Below are positions 59,173-64,000 of a stretch of 64,000 nt of DNA, one piece after another. Every line of letters begins with the position of its first letter. The stretch's first letter is position 1. The notes under the pieces were generated by a model. It saw only the letters and a list, made by a program, of their open reading frames with translations, was not told the origin of the DNA and ran no database searches. A program made the translations under genes and the position numbers. The stretch is from Variovorax saccharolyticus (lineage in GTDB: Bacteria > Pseudomonadota > Gammaproteobacteria > Burkholderiales > Burkholderiaceae_C), in contig NZ_JASZYT010000002.1 in assembly GCF_030316765.1 (NCBI RefSeq), positions 620,001 through 684,000 of the forward strand, read 5' to 3'.

Positions 59173-59733
59173 TCAGGGCCCGGGCTTGTCGTCGGGCGAG
59201 GCGATCACGCGCGCCGGGGCACCGGCTTCCGCCGGCGGTCCGACCACCTTTTCGATCAGCGCCACCAGCCTCGGCACCAGCGACAGCACCGCCAGCGCCA
59301 GCAGCGCGCTGAGCACCGCCGTGACCTCGCGGCCCAGCCCGCAGGCCATGCCGATGGCGGCCGTCATCCAGAGGCCGGCGGCGGTGGTCAGGCCCTGGAC
59401 GTTCTGCTCGTCCCGGCCCTGCTTGAGGATGGTGCCGGCGCACAGGAAGCCCACGCCCGCCACCAGTCCCTGGATCACGCGGCTCATGTCGGCCGGCGCG
59501 ATCCCGGCCTGCTGCGGCACCAGCACGAACATCGCGGAGCCGATCGCGACCAGCATGTGGGTGCGCACGCCCGCGGCCTTGCCCTGCTGCTCGCGCTCGA
59601 AGCCCAGCATGAAGCCGAGCACGGCGGCCAGCAGCAGGCGCACGAGGATGCGCAGCACTTGCGCGAGGTCGGGAACGTCGGAGAACTCGGCGGCGAGCAC
59701 CTCGGTGGTCGCGGCCCAGAAAGATGCGGCCAT
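59173..59733 (-). CDS. MgtC/SapB family membrane protein
   Basis: 186 aa. About four to five hydrophobic segments in the conserved MgtC/SapB region: LGFEREQQGKAAGVRTH (signature with the conserved Glu-Arg), GVGFLCAGTILKQ and TTAAGLWMTAAIGMACG. Members influence Mg2+ limitation growth and acid or macrophage survival by modulating ATP synthase or phosphate uptake in pathogens; the role in this organism is unknown. Confidence 0.88.
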   Translation of the reverse strand: MAASFWAATTEVLAAEFSDVPDLAQVLRILVRLLLAAVLGFMLGFEREQQGKAAGVRTHMLVAIGSAMFVLVPQQAGIAPADMSRVIQGLVAGVGFLCAGTILKQGRDEQNVQGLTTAAGLWMTAAIGMACGLGREVTAVLSALLALAVLSLVPRLVALIEKVVGPPAEAGAPARVIASPDDKPGP

Positions 59734-59815
59734 GCTGCGGCGGGAAGTGGGCGAGGCCGCAGTGTGGCCCGGGTGCCGCGCGTCTGACTGTAGGACGGCG
59801 GCACTTTCGGCGCGC

Positions 59816-60451
59816 TCAGGCGGGCGGCTGCGGCTGCGAGGCGGCCGGCGGGACCAGCTCCACCGTGCGCGGCAGTGCGGGGGCGCTGCCGTGCCAGCGC
59901 CGCACGGCGCGCTGGAAGAACATGCTGTTGGGGATCTTGAGCGTCGTGCCTTCGTGCGCGCTGCCGCTTTCCTCGAGCGTGGTGAAGACCAGGTTGATGT
60001 CGAGCACGCGGCCCTTGAGTCCCGGCTTCTCGCCGTTCTCCAGCACCTCCACCGTGTCGCCGGGCCAGAACATGCGCGTCATGAAGATCAGCAGCGCGCA
60101 GAAGATGTTCGACAGCACGCTCCAGGCGGCGAAGAAGGCCACCGCGCCGACGGCGGCGAAGCTGGTGAAGGCGGTCCACAGCACGCCGCCCGAGACGCCC
60201 AGCCGCTCGAGGCCCCACAGCAGGGCGCCGCCGTAGATCAGGAAGGCGGCCGCGCGGCGCGTGACCAGGTCCACGTTGGAGGGCAGCGCGTAGCCCGTGG
60301 TCACGCGCAGGATCAGCCGGCGCGCGAATCGGTACAGCAGCCAGGCGCCCGCCAGGATCAGCGCCACCTGGGCCATCGGGATGATGATTTCAAGCCATTC
60401 GACGGCCCAGGGCGGGAGCTGGGCGCGCAGGCTCTGCAGGGTTCGGTTCAC
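59816..60451 (-). CDS. Small mechanosensitive channel (MscS family)
   Basis: 211 aa. Membrane helices cover about residues 15-115; the pore-lining helix is rich in Gly/Ala (AFTSFAAVGAVAFFAAWSVL), followed by the MscS beta domain (PGDTVEVLENGEKPGLKGRVLDINLV) and a short C-terminal alpha/beta domain. It relieves hypo-osmotic stress. It starts 9 bp after the lytic transglycosylase stop, likely one transcript. Confidence 0.88.
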   Translation of the reverse strand: MNRTLQSLRAQLPPWAVEWLEIIIPMAQVALILAGAWLLYRFARRLILRVTTGYALPSNVDLVTRRAAAFLIYGGALLWGLERLGVSGGVLWTAFTSFAAVGAVAFFAAWSVLSNIFCALLIFMTRMFWPGDTVEVLENGEKPGLKGRVLDINLVFTTLEESGSAHEGTTLKIPNSMFFQRAVRRWHGSAPALPRTVELVPPAASQPQPPA

Positions 60452-60460
60452 GCCCGTCCC

Positions 60461-62482
60461 TCAGGGCAGGTCTTTGTTGGGCTCGGGTTCGCCGGCGTTG
60501 CGCGGCCCCACGTTGCCCAGGCGGGACTTGAGCGACTGCGGCTGGCCGCTGATGACGGCCGCGTAGTTGGTGGTGTTCGCGAGCACCTTCTTGACGTAGT
60601 CGCGGGTCTCGTTGAAGGGCACGTTCTCGGCCCAGATCGCGGCTTCCATGACCGGTCCGTTGCGCCAGTTGCGCGGCCGGCCGGGGCCGGCGTTGTAGGC
60701 CGCCGCGGCCAGGGCCATCGAGCCGTCGAAGTCGTCGAGGGCGAGCTTCAGGTAGTTGGTGCCGATCGTGATGTTGGTGTCGCGGTCGTTGATCTGGCCC
60801 GGCGTGAAGTCGCCCATGCCGATCTTCTTGGCCGTCCAGCGCGCGGTGGCGGGCATCACCTGCATCAGTCCGGAGGCGCCGACGCCCGAGCGGGCATCCA
60901 TGATGAAGCGGCTCTCCTGGCGGATCAGGCCGTAGACGTAGGCCGGATCGAGGCCGATCTCCTGGCTCTTGCGGATCACGGTGTCGTGGAAGGGCATCGG
61001 GAAGCGCTGGTCGACGTCGATCACGCCCTTGGTGCGTTCGCTGGTGTTGATGCAGCGGTCCCACACTTCGCGCTGGCAGGCCAGGTCGGCGGCGGCCAGC
61101 AGTTCGCGGTCGGCCATGCCGCCCTTGTCGTGCAGGTTGGTGGCGTAGTTCCACTCGCGCGTGCCCTCGGGGCGCAGCCCGATCGCGATCGCGTACAGCG
61201 CGCGGTTGAGCGCCGGGTTGCCGCGGGCGGCAGCCTTTTCTTCCGGGGTGAGCGGTGCCGGCCTGGTCGGCGCGGCAGCGCGCTGGCCCAGTTCCTCGAG
61301 CGCCAGCAATTCGTAGAAGCCGCGCGTCCCGGCGATGCTCTCGAACAGGACGCGGGCCTGCTCGCGGCGCGCGTCGCCGCCGCCGGCGAGCAGGCCGCGG
61401 GCCTTCCAGTAGACCCAGGTCGGGTCTTGCTGCTGGGCTTCGCTCATCGCGTCGATGGCGGCCTGCACGTCCTTCCAGCTGCGCGTGCGCAGGGCTGCGC
61501 GGGCCTTCCAGGCCAGCATGTCGTCGGTCAGGTCGCCGAGCTTGGTGACGTTGGCGAAATAGGCGTTGGCCTGCGGCGAGAGCTTGATCGCGAACTGGCG
61601 GCCGATCGAGCCCCAGAGCCAGTTGCGCTCCTCGTTCGACAAGGTGGTGTCCCACTTGCCCTCGAGCTGGGCGGCGGCCACGCCCGGGTCGGCGGCGGTC
61701 ATCTTGAGCAGGGCCAGCACGACCAGCTCGCGGCGCGACTTGGCGACCGCGGTGACCCGGCCAGCCAGGAACTTGGCCGGGCTGGCATTCATTTCGTCGA
61801 ACAGCGCGATGGCATCCGGTGCCACCAGCATCACGGCGGCGCGCGCCGCCTGCGGCCGGCTGGCCTCGATCGCCAGCCGCGCCTTCTTCCAGGCGTCGTT
61901 GGGCGACATCAGGCGGGCGCCGATCATGCGGTCGGCCGCGGTCAGGCAGCCGTCGTCGAGCTCGCGCTGGGCGAACCAGTTGCGCCTCACCTCGTCGGCC
62001 TGGGCCTGGGTGGCGCTGCCCGAGCGCAGCGTCTCGACCAGGATCGCGTAGCAGCGCACCTGGGCGTCGTCGTTCATGCGGTATTCGGGATGCAGCGCGC
62101 CGAAGCTGTCCCAGTCGCGGCGCTGGCCGGCCAGCAGCAGCCAGTCGTTGCGCATCCGGTCTTCCTGGTAGGTGCCGGCATAGCGGGAGAGGAAATCCTG
62201 CACCTCCTGCGGGCTGGTCTCGCCCAGCCGCGCCTTCAGTTCCCAGTAGGCGGCCCAGGGCTCGAGCACGTGGCCGCGCGCCTGCGGCAACAGGGCCGCC
62301 AGCCGGGCCTTGTCGCCGCGCTGCGAAGCCTGCTTCATCTGCAGCAGGACGTCGTCGCTGCCGCTTTGCGCGTGGGCCGGCTGCAGCCATGCGGCGGCGG
62401 CCAGGACGAGCGAAAAGGCGAGGGTGGAAAAAGAGGCCTGGGGGAGGCGTCGCGCGGATGCCAAAATGCTTGCGAACTGCAT
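60461..62482 (-). CDS. slt: Soluble lytic murein transglycosylase (Slt70-like)
   Basis: 673 aa. A signal peptide (cleavage after AHA near residue 39) leads to a long alpha-superhelical U domain and a C-terminal SLT catalytic domain: Glu in GLIRQESRFIMDARSG (about residue 523), GLMQVMPATA, and NITIGTNYLKLAL. It cleaves the MurNAc-GlcNAc bond with formation of the 1,6-anhydro ring in the periplasm. Its product is what AmpD (elsewhere in the window) processes. Confidence 0.94.
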   Translation of the reverse strand: MQFASILASARRLPQASFSTLAFSLVLAAAAWLQPAHAQSGSDDVLLQMKQASQRGDKARLAALLPQARGHVLEPWAAYWELKARLGETSPQEVQDFLSRYAGTYQEDRMRNDWLLLAGQRRDWDSFGALHPEYRMNDDAQVRCYAILVETLRSGSATQAQADEVRRNWFAQRELDDGCLTAADRMIGARLMSPNDAWKKARLAIEASRPQAARAAVMLVAPDAIALFDEMNASPAKFLAGRVTAVAKSRRELVVLALLKMTAADPGVAAAQLEGKWDTTLSNEERNWLWGSIGRQFAIKLSPQANAYFANVTKLGDLTDDMLAWKARAALRTRSWKDVQAAIDAMSEAQQQDPTWVYWKARGLLAGGGDARREQARVLFESIAGTRGFYELLALEELGQRAAAPTRPAPLTPEEKAAARGNPALNRALYAIAIGLRPEGTREWNYATNLHDKGGMADRELLAAADLACQREVWDRCINTSERTKGVIDVDQRFPMPFHDTVIRKSQEIGLDPAYVYGLIRQESRFIMDARSGVGASGLMQVMPATARWTAKKIGMGDFTPGQINDRDTNITIGTNYLKLALDDFDGSMALAAAAYNAGPGRPRNWRNGPVMEAAIWAENVPFNETRDYVKKVLANTTNYAAVISGQPQSLKSRLGNVGPRNAGEPEPNKDLP

Positions 62483-62491
62483 CGGGGGATT

Positions 62492-63109
62492 ATGGACAAG
62501 TCAAAGGGTGCCGACACCTCGTCAACGGCCACTTTTCTCAAGGGACAACTGCGTGCGGCGCTGATCGAGCAGCGCCTGGCGATGCCCGATCGCCTGGCGC
62601 GCGCCGACCTGCTTCAGCGCGTGATGCGGATCTGGCTGGTGGGCCGGCCCGACACCGTGATCGGCGCCTACTGGCCGATCAAGGGCGAGTTCGACCCGCT
62701 GCCGGCGCTGCACCGCTGGAAAGAGGACGGCGAACTGCTCGACGAGCCGCAGCGCCGCCGCATCGGGCTGCCGGTGGTCGACCGGGTCCACAAGACGCTG
62801 ACCTTCCATGCCTGGTACCCGGGCTGCCCGATGGAAAACGATGCCTTCGACATCCCCAAGCCCAAGGACACCGAGCTGATCGTGCCGACGCTGCTGTTCG
62901 TGCCCTGCCTCGGCTACAGCGCCGGCGGCTACAGGCTGGGCTACGGCGGCGGCTTCTACGACCGCACGCTGGCGGCGCTGGAGCCGCGGCCGTTCACGGT
63001 CGGGCTGGGCTTCGGCAACGGTTTCATCGACGACTTCGAGCCCGAGGCGCACGACCTGCCGCTCGACGCCATCCTGAACGACAACGGCGTCGTCTGGCCG
63101 ATCGGTTGA
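62492..63109 (+). CDS. 5-formyltetrahydrofolate cyclo-ligase
   Basis: 205 aa. Converts 5-formyl-THF to 5,10-methenyl-THF with ATP. The C-terminal nucleotide/folate motif GYRLGYGGGFYDRTLA (about residue 150) and the N-terminal Lys/Arg helix are typical. The ATG at 62492 lies 9 bp from the divergent slt ATG, so the promoters are squeezed into or beyond the coding starts. Confidence 0.94.
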   Translation: MDKSKGADTSSTATFLKGQLRAALIEQRLAMPDRLARADLLQRVMRIWLVGRPDTVIGAYWPIKGEFDPLPALHRWKEDGELLDEPQRRRIGLPVVDRVHKTLTFHAWYPGCPMENDAFDIPKPKDTELIVPTLLFVPCLGYSAGGYRLGYGGGFYDRTLAALEPRPFTVGLGFGNGFIDDFEPEAHDLPLDAILNDNGVVWPIG

Positions 63110-63126
63110 GCTCGCCCCCAGCTTGC

Positions 63127-63141
63127 CCGGCGCTGCGCCGG
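63127..63141. terminator. Possible hairpin terminator between convergent genes
   Basis: CCGGCGC-T-GCGCCGG is a perfect 7-bp inverted repeat between the stop codons of the cyclo-ligase and LysR genes. There is no T tract, and the one-base centre forces a larger loop, so an intrinsic terminator is uncertain. Confidence 0.4.
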
Positions 63142-63151
63142 CCGCTTGAAG

Positions 63152-64000
63152 TCAATCGATGTTGTCGACGGTGTCGGGGTCGGGCACCTCGCCGATCGTT
63201 TCCCGGGTCGTCACGGCCTGGGCCTGCAGCCATTCGCAGAAGGCCTGGATCTCGGGCCGCGGCGCGCTGCGCGGGCCGGTGATCAGCCAGTAGGCCATCG
63301 GCGAATCCATGCGGTGCTGGGGCAGCACCTCGACCAGGTCGCCGTTGGCCAGGCTTTCGGCGATCAGCGAGCTGCGCGCCAGCACCACGCCTTGCCCGGT
63401 GAGCGCCGCCTGCACCATCTGGTAGGCATAGTTGAAGTAGAGCCAGCGCCGGGGCTGGGCGCGCGGCATGTCGTTGACCTCGAACCAGCGGCGCCAGGTC
63501 AGCCACTCGAGGTGCGTGCGATGGGCGTCGCCGGCCTCGATCAGGGTGAAGCGGGCGATGTCGGCCGGCGCCTTGATCGCCGGATTGCTCTTGATCAGCC
63601 AGGGGCTCGCCACCGGGGTGATGGTTTCGCCGAACAGGCGCAGCGCCCCGGCCGGCATGTTCTCGCGCGGGCCGTAGCGCAGCGCGATGTCGACATCGGC
63701 GACGTCCATGTCGAGCGCGACGTCGCTGGCGTCGATGCGGATGTCGATTTCCGGGTTGTCGCGCTGGAAGGCCTCGAGCCGCGGGATCAGCCACATCGAG
63801 GCGAACGAGGCGAAGGTGGTGAGCGACACGCTCTTGCGGCCCGCGTTCTGGCGGATCTGGCGCACCGCACCGTCGATCCGCGGCAGCGACTGCTGCACCG
63901 CCAGCAGCAGCTGGGCGCCGGCGCCGGTCAGTTCGACCGCCCGCGTGTGGCGCAGGAACAGGCCGACCCCCACCTCTTCCTCGAGCGACTGGATCTGCCG
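63152..64000 (-). CDS. LysR-type transcriptional regulator, GcvA-like (5'-truncated by window)
   Basis: The visible 282 codons contain the end of the winged-helix DNA-binding domain (RQIQSLEEEVGVGLFLRH, TGAGAQLL) and the full effector-binding domain with two Rossmann-like lobes (LTTFASFASMWLIPRL, DIALRYG). The pattern of RxGxRYGxG and WLIPRL is that of the GcvA branch, regulators of glycine cleavage or beta-lactamase genes. The start lies outside the window. Target unknown. Confidence 0.88.
   Translation of the reverse strand, partial: RQIQSLEEEVGVGLFLRHTRAVELTGAGAQLLLAVQQSLPRIDGAVRQIRQNAGRKSVSLTTFASFASMWLIPRLEAFQRDNPEIDIRIDASDVALDMDVADVDIALRYGPRENMPAGALRLFGETITPVASPWLIKSNPAIKAPADIARFTLIEAGDAHRTHLEWLTWRRWFEVNDMPRAQPRRWLYFNYAYQMVQAALTGQGVVLARSSLIAESLANGDLVEVLPQHRMDSPMAYWLITGPRSAPRPEIQAFCEWLQAQAVTTRETIGEVPDPDTVDNID

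Overview
The window is about 64 kb of high-GC DNA, densely coding on both strands. Gene content and order point to a beta-proteobacterium of the order Burkholderiales, most likely Comamonadaceae and Variovorax-like. The indicators are a PilS/PilR pair next to ampD, a CcsA-type cytochrome c assembly gene divergent from ffh, an [15 protein letters not shown] histone H1-like protein, and a short intergenic repeat seen twice. This placement is inference from memory of gene order; no search was run. No rRNA, tRNA, insertion sequence, prophage or CRISPR array was recognised.

Layout. 1-2356: end of a probable prmA, a DUF3426 zinc-ribbon membrane protein and a PfkB-family kinase. 2357-7868: histone H1-like gene, then nrdB and nrdA on the minus strand; nrdA has two NrdR-type boxes over its promoter. 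7869-12718: ampD, pilR, pilS, a PP0621-like small protein and a CcsA/YpjD-type protein, all minus strand. 12799-16482: ffh (plus), then opgH/mdoH (minus) with a small upstream ORF. 16678-22239: a GlrR/lipoprotein/GlrK signalling set with miaB coupled upstream, and a secreted hypothetical. 22437-26815: an RND efflux adaptor and pump.

26840-41735 holds the main item: a minus-strand operon for a hybrid NRPS-PKS assembly line. The first protein reads vestigial C - A - PCP - KS - AT - ACP - class III aminotransferase. The second reads C - A - PCP - C - PCP. They are followed by a Sfp-type phosphopantetheinyl transferase and two alpha/beta-hydrolase-fold proteins resembling the exosortase-A-associated hydrolase pair. 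Four of the five genes overlap or nearly abut as ATGA stop/start junctions. Both A domains carry the same glycine-like specificity residues and the AT has the malonyl-type HAFH signature. The simplest reading is glycine + malonate, then beta-transamination, giving a 3,4-diaminobutanoyl unit that is joined to glycine. The last C-PCP has no A domain and there is no thioesterase, so the final step and release are open. I do not recognise the product.

42067-49809: a tight minus-strand run (pteridine-reductase-like SDR, folB, ttcA, DUF4136 lipoprotein, histidine phosphatase), then plus-strand housekeeping genes (MidA-like methyltransferase, HisN-like phosphatase, DUF2905, ROK kinase, serine hydrolase). 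49842-52951: an accessory-looking nucleotidyltransferase-fold gene behind a perfect inverted repeat, a MocR-type regulator and a DUF2917 gene. 52964-57025: trehalose operon otsB - GH15 - otsA. 57099-64000: cca, a glutathione transferase, MgtC-like and MscS-like membrane proteins, a soluble lytic transglycosylase, 5-formyltetrahydrofolate cyclo-ligase and the start-truncated end of a LysR regulator.

The very high GC produces long open frames opposite most genes (over 1000 codons opposite nrdA and the NRPS genes); these were treated as shadows. Start codons were chosen by family N-termini, ribosome-binding sites and overlaps.
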